DNA from: Allomyces macrogynus ATCC 38327
Taxonomy: Eukaryota; Blastocladiomycota; Blastocladiomycetes; Blastocladiales; Blastocladiaceae
DNA: 64,000 bases
NCBI GenBank assembly: GCA_000151295.1
Contig: GG745367.1
Coordinates: 404,297-468,296 of the forward strand
Direction of reading: 5' to 3'
The position numbers were made by a program, and so were the translations under genes. Positions 1 through 11,295 of this stretch are shown piece after piece (within the stretch, counting starts at the first letter, position 1; the number at the start of each line of letters is the position of its first letter). The notes under the pieces are model-generated. The model was not told where the DNA came from. It ran no database searches and was given only the letters and a program-made list of their open reading frames with translations.

Positions 1-1623
1 GCATGCCGCCATCGCACGCGCCCGTCGTCGTTAATGGGCCCATTGCCCCGCCCTTGCCGGCGCGCGACCAGGCGTCGTTGCCGCTGTCGGCATTCAATAT
101 GTCACAGCACGTGCATGCGCTCAGTTCCCCCGCCGCACGGCGGACGGTGCCGTGGACGGGGAACAATACGCAGCCGGGCCACCGTGGTGAGGAGGATGGT
201 GACGAGAACGAGGATGCGAGGGATGATGACGACGATGAGCTCGTCGGCGAGGCACTCACGCCCGTCCTCGCAGCAGCTGCAATGTCTTCGCCCCCACCGG
301 CCGCGGCGCGGATGCACCATCATCGCTGTACGCACCAGCACCAGCCGCACCATATGGCGACAACCGTTACGACGGTCCCGCCACCGCCGCCCCCACCGCT
401 GTCGTCGTCTTCGCGCGGGATGCATTTCGGCCTCGATACCGACGACGACGACGACGACCCGCTCGCGCGCGTGGACCCATTAGACGCAGCGCAGGGGCTC
501 ATGCCCATCAGCAACGTGCGCGCACAGAGTCGCCGTGGGAGTCGCGCCACGTCCGCCGCCGCGTCGCTGCGGCGGAGTATGTCGATGCCCGAGGCGTTCC
601 AGGACATCTACAGCCCGACGACCGCGTTCCCGCCCGAGGCCACAGGTGGGGAGTACGGGGCGGCGTATGCGGGGGGCGGCGGCGAGTATGGGATGTCCAC
701 GCAGTACCAAGGCGCACCGTTTCGTGCGGGCCCGCCCGTGCCGGCGCCGCCATCGCCGCGGGGTGGGACGCAAACGGTCACGCCGCCGCCGTCGCAGTCG
801 ACCTCAACCGCCGCGGCGGCGAGCCACACGCACACGCACATGTTCCGGGCGAGCGGGTACACGTTCCCGGCGCCCGCGGGCGACGCGCCACCGCGGTCCG
901 CGCCCCGGTCCTCGACGACCTCCTCCACGGCGGCCCCCGTCCTGATCCCGTCCGTGACCAAGAAATCCACGACCCTCTGTAAATCCCTTCCGCCGGTCCT
1001 CAGCTACCCGAGCAACCTGATCCCGCTCGACGCGCCGATCCAGCACAAGGCGCCGTCGACCGCCGCCTCCGCGTCGGCAACAGCCGCACCGTCGACCCCA
1101 TCACGCCGTGTCGCCAGCGGTGGGGCAAGGAACGGGCACACGGGGATGGCCGAACTCGCGACCGCGGCCGCCGCATCCGCTACCGCTGACGCCGACGCGA
1201 TCAACCTCTCGGACGTCGGTCGGGACCCGCGAGAAAGCGCGCGCGGCGCGGGGCCGCCGCCACCGGTGCGACCCCCAGCACCCCGCTAGCGCATTACTTG
1301 ATTTGTATCCACTTCCCGCCGCCCCAGCGGGCGATCCCGGAAAACGCACCCGGACCCTGGTCGATCTCGAGTCAATGGATCCGCGCGACGCGAAACGCAT
1401 TCGGAATACTTTGTCAGCGCGGAAATCGCGCGCGCGGAAAGCGGCCAAGATTACGTACTTGGAGCAGCGCGTGAATGAGTTGGAGGAGATGGTGGCCCGT
1501 GCGAATGATCGGATTCGCTGGTTTCATGGGGAGCTGATGAAGTATGAGGCGGAGGTGCCGCATGAGATGATGGTCTTGGAGGATGTCATGGCGGGGGTCG
1601 CGATGGATTTGGATGGGGAGTGA
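1..1623 (+). CDS. bZIP transcription factor, Gcn4/AP-1-like (5' end outside or at window edge)
   Basis: The first frame is open from position 3 to 1289. It encodes a low-complexity, Pro/Ala/Ser/His-rich and acidic region typical of an activation domain. A second frame ending at 1623 carries a bZIP basic region at about 1375-1460, containing RIRNTLSARKSRARK (Asn-x7-Arg core as in Gcn4), then a short coiled coil with the leucines of YLEQRVNELEE. The two frames must be joined by one intron. A good solution is donor GTGCGA at 1266 with an acceptor ending at 1371 (106 nt, phase 0), though other pairs near 1219-1327 are possible. The zipper is short, about two clear heptads, so dimer stability may be low. 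The ATG at 3 may not be the true start because the frame is open to the window edge. The DNA-binding call is firm. The regulon is unknown, and an amino-acid-starvation role is only a family guess. Confidence 0.75.
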
Positions 1624-1985
1624 AGTGGAGTGGAGAGGAGGGGAATGTCGGGATGTGTGGGTATTTATTTTGGACGGGGTGGGATTGAGATGGGAGAGAG
1701 TGGCGAGAACATGAGCATTTTATTCTTTCTTTTCCTTGCGCTGCTGGAGCTGCTGTCGCAGATCCTGAATCAGTTGCAGAGTAAACCGATTCACCCCACA
1801 ACGTCGTAATGACGACGCCTGCTGACACGAATCAAGTCGAGTTCTATTGCACCACGTCCAAACCAGTCTTCTCCACCATCCAATTCCACGCGACCACAAT
1901 GCGGGCACCTCGGCTTGCGCGGGATCGACGACACGCGACGCACGCGACGCACCGGAGCTGCCGGAACAGCGCACATCAGTATCGT

Positions 1986-3139
1986 TCAGTTGTCGTCGTC
2001 CTCGTTGCCGTCGCCAAGCTCAAACTTGTCGTTGCCCGTGAGCGGCATCACGTCCTCGGGCGACGACTAGCACGTAACACGAGAAGCACGTCAGTGATCT
2101 GTCTTTTCTACTATCCGCACCATCAAACACCAGCAAAGCGTACCTGAAGCTGAATGTTCTCCTTGACCCGATCAATCTTGCGCTCCAGCTCCTCCTTGGC
2201 GCGCGTCTTCGCCAGCACCTCCGTCGGCGTCGACGGGCTCGGGATCGGATGCTGCAGCGACCGCTCCGGCGCGGTCACCCCTGCCGCGGCACCTGCTGCA
2301 GCAGCCACGCCCGTCGCGATAATAGTCCCCGACGGCGACCGCATCAATGTCGGCGTATGATGTTTCGCGAAATCCATGATCGGGGTCGCGACCGTGCGAA
2401 TCCCCGACTCAATCTCATTCTGCACCTTTTTCACGGCCGTGACCAACACTTCGCGCGCCTTCCGCGCGGGCTTCCACGTCAGGTAAAACACGCCGATCGC
2501 GCCGACGGCCCCCGCAGGGATCAGCATCGACAGCGGACCCATGCCTTGGTAGCACAGCGACCCGGCCATGGACCCCCCGAAAAACCCGGCAAGCAGCGGG
2601 ACGAGCACTTTCAGTTTCCACGTCTCGGTGCGCGGGTTGCGTGACGCCGCTTGGCCCAGGACAATGCCGATATCCGTGCAAATGCCCGTCATGTGCGTTG
2701 TCCGTACGACGGCCCCCGAATAGTTGGTCGCGATCGCGTTCTGCAGACCGCACGCGAATGCCGCGACCAACTCCCCCGTGAGCATTTCCAAGTTGCGCAG
2801 ACCGCAGGACATAAACAGGGCCAGCGACTCGACCATGAGCAAGAGGCCGTACCGCGACCCGAGCTGGAATTTGGTCGAGTCGATCACGAACCCGGAGACG
2901 AACGACCCGCACGTGAACGCGCCAATGATCCCGCCCATGATCCCAAACGTCGTGAAATTGCCCGCGGCAAGGGCCATCCCGGCTTTCGTCACGTTGCCCG
3001 TCACGTGGGCCACGGTCGCGGCGTAGACGCCCGCGAGGGACACGGCGTTGATGAATCCGGCAATCCCGGCGAGCGCGGTGCCGCCAATCACGACCGAGTA
3101 GAATTCGCGCGTCGCGAATTGGTCGAGGGTCGAGGCCAT
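1986..3139 (-). CDS. DUF1275 (YoaK-family) integral membrane protein
   Basis: Two exons, 3139-2144 and 2066-1986, flank a 77-nt intron (donor GTACGC at 2143, acceptor CTAG ending at 2067, branch-like CACTGAC). The spliced protein is 358 aa. Several hydrophobic segments fill residues 15-220. Family landmarks are GFINAVSL (28-35), HVTGN (45-49), GLQNA (131-135) and THMTG (148-152), which are typical of DUF1275/YoaK membrane proteins. Residues about 225-330 are hydrophilic and hold an Ala-rich stretch and a charged helix (KEELERKIDRVKENIQLQ). The second exon adds an acidic tail ending in GNEDDDN. The uninterrupted frame would stop at 2123, but splicing keeps an acidic tail and uses good sites, so I prefer it. 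Transport substrate is unknown for the family. The gene diverges from the membrane-protein gene at 4467. Confidence 0.82.
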
Positions 3140-4466
3140 GGTGACGGTGGGGATGCCGAGAGCAGCGGGTTACGGGGTTGGGTGGGATAGGAGGGGGTGG
3201 AGGGTGCCGAGCGGGGGACTTGGAGGACCGCGAGTGACGAGCGAGGACTTGGGACGATCTTGCGTGCCGAGCAAGGGCCGACTGACCGGGTGCCGAGTCA
3301 GGCCAGGGGTCGACGGATCGTGACGCGCGCGGGTCGCGCAGAGCGGTGTCGGTGCTGGGCGGGTGCCCGAGTGAGCGGGTGCCGGGAAAGCAGATCGTGA
3401 CGCGTACGGCTCGCTGCTCGCACGACCGGGTCCAGCGGCGAATTGATGGGCGGGCCGAGCGCACGGCGCAGGGCGGGCGCACGGTGTTGGAGCGTGGAGC
3501 CGCCGAAGCGGATCGGATGAAGGCCAGTCGTCGCGGCTCGTCGTGCGCGACGGTAGCAAAGAGGAGCGGCAGCAGCGCGGTAACGGTCGGCGAGCGCGTG
3601 CGTAATAATGACGATGGTGGGGCAGCTTGAGCGGCGCAGTGATGGAGACGAATGGAATGCGGCAAGTTGCGGGGGCCGGAAGTGGGAAGCGCAAGCGAGA
3701 TCCGGTGGACAAGGTTGGAGAGAGAAAGCGCGCGTCGGATCTGGGCGGACAGGGCCGGTTGCAGGCAGGTGGTGGTGGTTGGCGGCAGGTTGCACCAGTG
3801 CAAGGATGAAAGCCGAGCTGGCGTGATCCGGCGGGCCCATGGGATGGGCAGCATGGCGGGCTTTGTCATGCGGCAAGTCGCGCTGGTGCCGTGCTCGTGC
3901 GATGCCGGTGGTTGCGACGCTCGGCGACGAGGTGAGCGCGACGCTTCGTCTATGTATGTAAATGATGGTCAAAGCGGCGAGACATGAAATGATTCCGCGC
4001 TTGTTGAAGAGTGGGAGACATGAAAAGTGCGTGCCCCACGCGACTTGCACGTGGCAGTCAAAGACGCGTCGGTTTGCTCGAGTCGTTCTCCTCCAGACAT
4101 CGCTGCCGCTGACCACGACCGTAGGACTTTAACAACGCCAACAGCTTGCCACTGTGGACCGTGCTGTGCCGCGACTGACAGCACCGGCAAGCGCACCGAA
4201 AGCGGCTGCAGCAGCTGGCGCGCACCGACTCCCGACCACGGCCGCCCGGTGTACGAGCGGCCGGACGAGCTCGACGACGATACGAACTGCACCGAGGGCC
4301 CACGGCCGTGCCCGTCGCCGCCATTACATTACCTGGCGGCCCGTCTTGCCTGTGAAGCACGACCAGTGCCGACGTTCCTGGCCGAAGATTTGCGCGCGCG
4401 GATCAGGCCATTTTTGAACCACCAACCAATCAATTCCCGCAGCAACAGCACCAACCTGCCATCATC
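3140..4466. other. Divergent intergenic region with degenerate short repeats
   Basis: This 1.3-kb GC-rich stretch separates two divergent genes and should hold both promoters. Between about 3200 and 3420 it has loose, imperfect repetition of words such as GGGTGCCGAG and GATCGTGACGCG. Several overlapping open frames exist on both strands, but none shows a recognisable domain and none exceeds what high GC produces by chance. Confidence 0.5.
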
Positions 4467-7028
4467 ATGTTCTTTCCGACCATCGCAACCGCGTTCTTGA
4501 CCCTGACGCTGCTCGTCGACAAGGTCCTGCCCGAGTTTGGCGTCTTTCGCATCCTGCCCAACTCGAGTCTCGCCTCGTCGGCGCTCTCGCTGCTCTCCAT
4601 TACGGTCGGCACCATTATCCAAGAACTGCACGCGCGCAATTCGCTCCGCATCCTGATTCGTGGCGCGCATGAAGATGCGCTTATCATGCACGCGGTACGG
4701 CACCATCCTTTCTCTCCACCCACCACGCTCACTCATCGCGGACCGGGTCTTGCTCGACGTCACCCTAGGCGTTTGCCGCATGGGCCGACGGCGTGCCCGC
4801 CATGGTCGAGCGGCTCGGCAACGAATTGACCAACAAGAAGCGCGGTGGTGGGATCAAGCGCGTCGGCGGGTACCGGCTCGCGCTCATGGCCTCGGCCGTG
4901 TTCACCTGGGCCGTGTGCTTTTTGTGGACCACGTTTTCGGCCCTCATGGCGTGGGAGGGCACGCGCGAAGTGCGGTATACGCGGCACTTGAACATTCCCT
5001 CGGTCAAGTCCGAGAACCCGTTTGCCTGGAACGAGTGCACCGACGCGCTCATGGCCGGGAACGTGTCATTTATGGTACATTTTTGCGCCTGCTTGCTGGT
5101 CAGTGTTGATCCTGACCTCGCTCTCCACCTAACCTCGCTCTCTACCTCACGGTGGGCAACAGTTTGATTCCGGGCCGCAAGACGCCGTCGCCACGCTCCT
5201 GCAGGAAGTGTACCAGGCCGCGATTCTCGACACGGAAAAGGCGATCCGCAACGCCTCGTTCACCTACCTCGACGACTTTTCAGAACTCTACCTGAACGGG
5301 CACCGGTACATGGTCATGCTGCCGGCGACGCGCGCCGACTACTACACCTACAACGCCTCGGTCGTGGCCATGAACGTGACCTGTGCCGTGAAACCCGATA
5401 CGACCTCGGGGTCGCTCGAGTCCGGCACGTTCGACTACCACCAGATCCAGACCAAGCTCGGGACCTTGCCTAAGGGTTACGAACTCGTCTACAACGACAC
5501 GGAAGTGTTCTTGCGCGGGTACAACCTGCTCGGCGTGCCGACACCCGAAACGCTCGCGACCGTCCGCGCACGGCCGAGTTCATTGACACGACCGGGATGC
5601 TACCGCGGCCTGTGCCAGGCGTTCCGACAAGACACGCTCGTGGGCGTAGCCTGTGCGGCGCACGCAGTCCTCGTGGACGTGACCGTGACAAAGGGGATTC
5701 CGCCCGACGTGCTCGAATCGATTGCCTACGACCCGACCAAGGACTGGTCGAACGTGGAGCGCGTGTCCGTCGCCGTGCGCAATCCGGACCTGACGCCGAT
5801 GCCGCTCGTCACGAAAACGATGAAGTCGATCTTGACCGGCTGGACAACGGCGTCGCAGTGGTCGTGGATGTCGCGCGCGCTCTCGGTCCTGTTCGACGCC
5901 AACGAGTACTTGCTCACCGCGACCGACGCGTTTGTCGCACACGATTTTTCGGTCTTGCTCGCGTACATGGGGCTCGGGCTCATGAACCATCCGTTCCGGT
6001 TCGAAATTGATTTGGTGACGACGCCCGGTACCACCGGGTGTCTTCTCGCGAACGGCACGCAGGCGAGCTCGATCACGGTCGCGACGCCCAACGTGCGGTA
6101 CGTCATGGACAAGGTGGTCGTGAAACGGTACCTGCAGCAAACCATGTACTCGCACGTGGTCGTCGCGATTGCCGTGGTCATGGGCACCATGACCCTGATC
6201 CTGTGGATCCCCGTCATGCAGCGCGACGTGACGGGCGTGCGCACGCTCTTGAAATTCGTCCGCGACGCGCGCAAACGGTCGGTCATGCCGTGGGACGCGC
6301 GCAAGAAACGCAACGACCTGCATGACGAGGAAAAGGAAGCCGTGCTCGACGACGAGGGCGGACACAAGGCCGTGCGCCGGTCGCAGACGGCCTGGCGCAA
6401 TTTGCCCGCGAATGAAGGCGACCAGATGCGCGTGGGCGTGGCCGCGGGGATGCATTCGCTCGAACCGACATTGAAGTTGATGCTGCACTTGACGCACGAC
6501 GCGCGCGTCCGGCACGCGCGGCGGATGCGCAAGGCCGGGAACGCGCCGCCCGTGTCCCCCGGCCACGATGGGGCGGAGATTTTGGCGCAGGTATCGCGCG
6601 AATTGCACGTGCAGTTGCAGCCGCTGCCGCCGCCGCCGATCCCGTTATCGGTCATGGAGGAGGAACCCGAGGAACGGGATGCCAAGATTGCCGCGATTCG
6701 GGCGGCCGCGATGCATCGACCCATGTTTGTGCTGGCCGAGCGCGACGACGAGGATGAGAGTAGTGATGAGGACGAGGCGCGGAGTGCGAAGAAGGCGATG
6801 AAGAAGCCGGCGTTGGCGAGTGCGGGTAAGAAGGCCGAATCGGCTGAGAAAACGGCGCAGGTCACGGTCAAGTCGCCGACGGCACCGGCCAAGGCGGCGG
6901 TGGCCAAAGCGCAGCCGGCGCTGTTCCAGGTCGCGGACCTGGACGATATCGATGACGTGGATGTGGATGAGGACGACGAGGATATGCCGGAGCGCGGGCG
7001 CGCCGGTAGGAGGAATCGCGACAAGTAG
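4467..7028 (+). CDS. Large membrane protein of unknown family, three exons
   Basis: Exons 4467-4694, 4769-5074 and 5163-7028 join in frame (both introns phase 0, donors GTACGG and GTACAT, acceptors CCCTAG and CAACAG) to give 799 aa. Hydrophobic segments sit at about residues 4-20, 37-55, 112-136 and 507-530. Between the last two lies a loop of about 370 residues with several Asn-x-Ser/Thr sequons (NASF, NASV, NVTC, NDTE, NGTQ) and a few cysteines, which looks like an extracellular or luminal domain. After the last segment comes a cytosolic-looking tail of about 270 residues that is basic first, then Pro-rich, and ends in alternating acidic and Ala/Lys-rich runs. I do not recognise the family. 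Topology and possible receptor or adhesion roles are inference only. Confidence 0.72.
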
Positions 7029-8342
7029 GCGGGGATCTCGCGCGGGTGTTGCGGTCAGGAGAGAGTGGGGACTGGACGGTGGATGGACTGAGTCGCGCTC
7101 GGCGACAAGGGTGGAGACTGCATTCGGACGGCGGAATTGATCCATTTTTCTCCCAAGGAGGCTAAGTCGGATATGGAGCTCGCGGAGTCAAACCACGCGC
7201 CTTTTCACCGTTTGACAGTAGTACCTCGCAGCAGGTGGGAGACGCGCCTGTCAGGTACATCGTGGCCTGTTGCCGTGCGTGCTCACCCTCGGTGCTCAAC
7301 GACTCCTCGTCGTTCATTTTTTTGCCGAAAAGAACACCCTTGAGAGGTCGTGGAAGTTGCAAGTCAGTTGGTTTGCAAGACAGTCTTGCGTCCGGTGCCG
7401 TTAATGTGCCAAAGAGCAGCCAAGCTGAGGTGCGACGGGTGCGACGTGGAGAAGCCGGGCTCTCATGAAGGCATGGCGCTGTGGCAATTGTGGCCAGGCA
7501 TTCGTGTGGCCGTTGTTGTTGCAGCTCGCAGCTTGATGGGGGAGGGCGACCACTTCCCTCCATCATGTTGCAAATGCTGCCTCTTGCAACAGGATCCACG
7601 TTGCACGCGCGCTTGTCGTTGTGCAATGACGTAAACTTGAGTCGCAGGAAGGGACAATCCCTCGAAAAACGGACCAAAAGACTCAATCTGCGCCAATCTC
7701 ACGCACCACATTTTTGCGGGAGGTTGTTCTCTCACTGTGAACAAGGCGGCGCTGAAACGCCGGCTACCAGGGAGTGCCGGTTGTGATTATGCGTGGTGTG
7801 CGTATTTCTGGATTGTTTGGTGCGAGTGGGTGCTCACCCATCTTGGCATCGCCAAAGCGTCCAGATCGCCAAACCAAAGATCTGTCGCGGCGTTAAGAAT
7901 GCCCGGCACGCGTGTCGCACGCGCTCATGCTCGGCATACTGATCAAGACTGTAATCGTGGCGTCGAACCCGGACGAACCAGAGAGAATGGTGGTGGTCGT
8001 GAGTGTGCATATTCCGTTGACAGAACATCCGTTGACAGAACATCCGTTGACAGAAACTCTCATTTCTACGCGCTCGTAAGGCTGCTGCCGTCTCCCTTTT
8101 GCACCCACCACGACAAGAGCGAGGACCTCAAAGCAGTATGTGGCCGGAGAACATTAAAACATTTGGTTTGCTCGTGCTCTTTTTCTCAGTCTCAAGTCTT
8201 GTTCTGCGGGCCGCCCATCCCTTCGCTGTCAATGCGCGAGGGGCGCATAAGTGACCTGTGCGCAAAGCACCACAGAATACTGAATTACATTGCGCTCTGA
8301 GGCTCGCCCAGGAGGTGGACAAGAGTGTTCATGCAGAGCAAA
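7029..8342. other. Intergenic region, no gene seen
   Basis: This 1.3-kb region lies between the membrane-protein gene and the 3' end of F-box gene A. GC is lower than in neighbouring coding sequence. Open frames here are short, Cys/His/Ser-rich and carry no domain. The only structured element is the 15-bp tandem repeat near 8014. Confidence 0.5.
8014..8058. repeat. 15-bp tandem repeat, three copies
   Basis: The unit CCGTTGACAGAACAT occurs at 8014-8028 and 8029-8043, with a third, slightly changed copy starting at 8044. A partial match (ATT rather than CAT) precedes the first copy. It lies in a non-coding stretch about 300 bp downstream of the F-box A stop codon. Confidence 0.8.
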
Positions 8343-11271
8343 TCAATGCTCTACCCGTCCGTCCAGCTCATCCACTTCCCACTCGCCCGCACCCTCGTCA
8401 TCCTCGTCATCCTCGTCATCCTCCTCGCCATCCCACCTAAACTCGTCGTGCGTCAACTGTCTCCATTCCTCAACGTCGTCTCTCGCCACGACAGGCGCCG
8501 GCGCCCTGTTCCGTCTCGTCCTCGTGAATGAGCGCATCACCACACCCACACTATCACCGTCAGGGACAAAACTACGGACGCTGCTGCGACGACCTTGGGC
8601 CTTCGCCTGCCACCGCGCCTGGTTGCGATCCACACGAGAGACGCGAGTGTCGTCGAGCGGTGGAGAAGGAAGTGACGGAGGCAGAGAAGGTGAAGGGGCC
8701 GGAACCGGTGCAATCTTTGGTGGTGTCACAACAGCACAAGGTGCGCGCCGATTCGAGTAAGTGCACAGCTCGACGACGGACCCGCGCATCGGCCCAAGAC
8801 TGCGCACGATCGCAAACCCCTTGGGCGTCGGCTCAACGTGCAGCACGGTCCCGGGCACATACACACGCCGGCGCGTCGCGCCAGACCAGTTGTGTTTCCA
8901 CGCGATCCGGACCGGATCGAGCACCCACTCGTCGGTCAGCGGACCGTCCTTGTCGAGCTCCGAGTTCCACGCCGGCAACATCAGTGCATTATCCCAGTGG
9001 TCGCCGCGGATGATCGGACCCCTCTCATAGACGAGCGGCTTGTACCACGGCTCATCCTCCAATTGATCGTACCAGGCAGGGTTGATACTCCGGTACTTGA
9101 TCTGGAACTCGGTCGTCGGCGGCAGGTCCGTGACCGCGACAATGCGCATCGCCGCGAGATCAATCACCTCGATCCGTGAGCCGCAGTGCATGAAGGCGTC
9201 ATGCTTGCCGAAGAAAGAACGAAGGTGCTGAAGCGGAGCAGCCGACGCGGATGGGCGAGAAACAGCGACGATCCGGTCGCGGCGCGTCCAGTGCATCTTG
9301 GTGACGTGGTAGGTCAGCTGGCCCGGAGCAGGAACGACGCGCGGGAGCGTTGCTCGGACATGAAGCGGTGCAGGGAGCAGTGCAAGCGACCAGGAGGCGA
9401 GTGCCGGATCGCTTGGGCGGCTGGTCGCGGCCAAATTGGCCTGAATGTAGGCCGATTCGAGCGAGCGCAGTTCGTATTCCACGAGAAGCTCGTGATCGGT
9501 GCCACATACCTGCGCGACGAACCGCGCCGTCACACTTGCACGGTCAGCTGCGTTGAAATGGAAGGCGCGCAGCAGCGACTCACGCATCAAGACCGATACG
9601 GCCAGGAATCCACGACGCGTGATCTGCGTCAAGACGGCCTTGAGATCGGGCGCAATGACCGCATCCAGTGCGAGCCCCGAATCGTCGCGCGCAAACTGGA
9701 GGCGTGGGCAGCAGACGGGGTCAAGTGGTGTGCCGACGAGAATGCGACCAAACAAGTGCCACGACGTGTAACTGCAGCACGGCCCGTGCGTCTCAAACGA
9801 CTCGTCTTTCCCAGCGCCGCGCAGTTCGGTCGGATGCTCGGGCACGACGCCGTATGGCTGCCACGCGACGAGATCCGGCACTGACGCCGAAACGTCAAAC
9901 GTCACGACCACGAGCCGCTGACCACGAATCCGGTCCTCGCCCTGCTCGTTGACCATGATCTTGAGCAACTGCCGACGAGAAAATGCGTCAGCGGATTCGG
10001 CATCCGCCCATGGGCTCGCCTCCGAAACGGGGAACGGGTGCGCGTCCGGGTCGACGACAGCATGTGTCAGTCCGTGCTGATACGGCACCCAAACCGCGCT
10101 AACCGCCTTGACTCCGGCATCAACGGCGTTGAGCAAGAAACACTGGTCCGGCTCGGCGCGCGGGATCTGGACGGCGCGCAGGTCATACACAGCCATGATG
10201 CACGGCGTCGACATGAGCTCTGGATCGTCATTGCGGCGCCAAGGAATGCGCGGGTCGCGAGCAAAATGTCGAGGCCATTCGAGTGGAACGTGGAAGAGCA
10301 CAACAAGCCAGTCGTCACAGCAAGACACGCCGAGAATCAAGAGCCGCTTCGGGTGTGCAATGCAAATACTGGCGCTGGCCGCTAGGAGCGGGTACAGGAG
10401 AACGCGCGTCGCAGACCGCGTATACGCCCATTTGGTCGACGTTGCACCCGCGCTCTTGAAGAAGGAATCGATGCCGGGGACCACGTTGCCGTTTCTGATC
10501 ACCTCGACAGGTTCCGGGCGACTCTGAAGGAGAACAGCGTCATGGTGCGGAGGAACGGCAGACGTAACAGAATGCGACAACGGCTGGACTTGGACGAACG
10601 ATCGGGTTTGCTGAGCACGCAGCTCTCCCGCTACAAAAAGAGATAAGCATAAATCAGGTTCTCAAATGATGGAATTGGAATCGCGTCGTGCGAGGTCGAC
10701 TTGACGTACTCAGTCGCGGTTCAAACACTACGCACCCGTCTGTGACGGCAACAAGCGGCTCGCCACCATCGGGCACGTCCAAGAAATGTGGGCACTGCGC
10801 AACCACGGTCCCGACGGGAACATACCGGCGAGCAATGTGCACCTTCTCGAGCGGAACGTTGCAGTTCACGTCCACGCCCGTGACGGCGCCAGCCGATGCA
10901 AGCCGCTCGCCGAGCAGCTTGAGGTTGAGCCAATTCGCGCGGTCCCGAATCTCGGCAATCAGTGCAAGCCGGCGATAATCGCGCCAGGTCATGCTTTCCG
11001 TCTCGAGCGGCGGGTCGCAGTAGCGCAGGTCCGGCAAATGGTGGTACACGGCCGGCCAGAGAAGTGGCGCGTGCGAGTCCATGATCGTGTCGCGCCAGAC
11101 ACGACAGACTCGGCTTGCTCGCAAAAGCTGCACAGCGTTGGGCAAGTACTTGAACAAATGAGCGAGAACGTCGGGAATCATAACAGCATGACGAGTCTGT
11201 GGAGACTCTCGAGCAGGCACGGGAACAGTGACGACGCGCGGATCGTTGGGAGTATCAAGTCTCGCGGCCAT
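8343..11271 (-). CDS. F-box protein A (large C-terminal domain of unknown fold)
   Basis: Exon 1 (11271-10710) and exon 2 (10630-8343) are separated by a 79-nt phase-1 intron (donor GTACGT, acceptor TTTGTAG), giving 949 aa. An F-box lies near residues 30-65: [12 protein letters not shown], then [15 protein letters not shown] with the usual W/R pattern. The long C-terminal part contains the motifs [31 protein letters not shown] and [10 protein letters not shown]. It is clearly homologous over its whole length to the gene at 22718-25284 and to the relic at 34018. The last 110 residues, Pro/Ser-rich and then very acidic, are absent from the paralogue. F-box proteins usually recruit substrates to SCF ubiquitin ligases. 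The substrate-binding domain here is not one I can name; a beta-propeller is possible. Confidence 0.85.
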
Positions 11272-11295
11272 GGTCCGAGAGCTCGTCGCAAGTAA

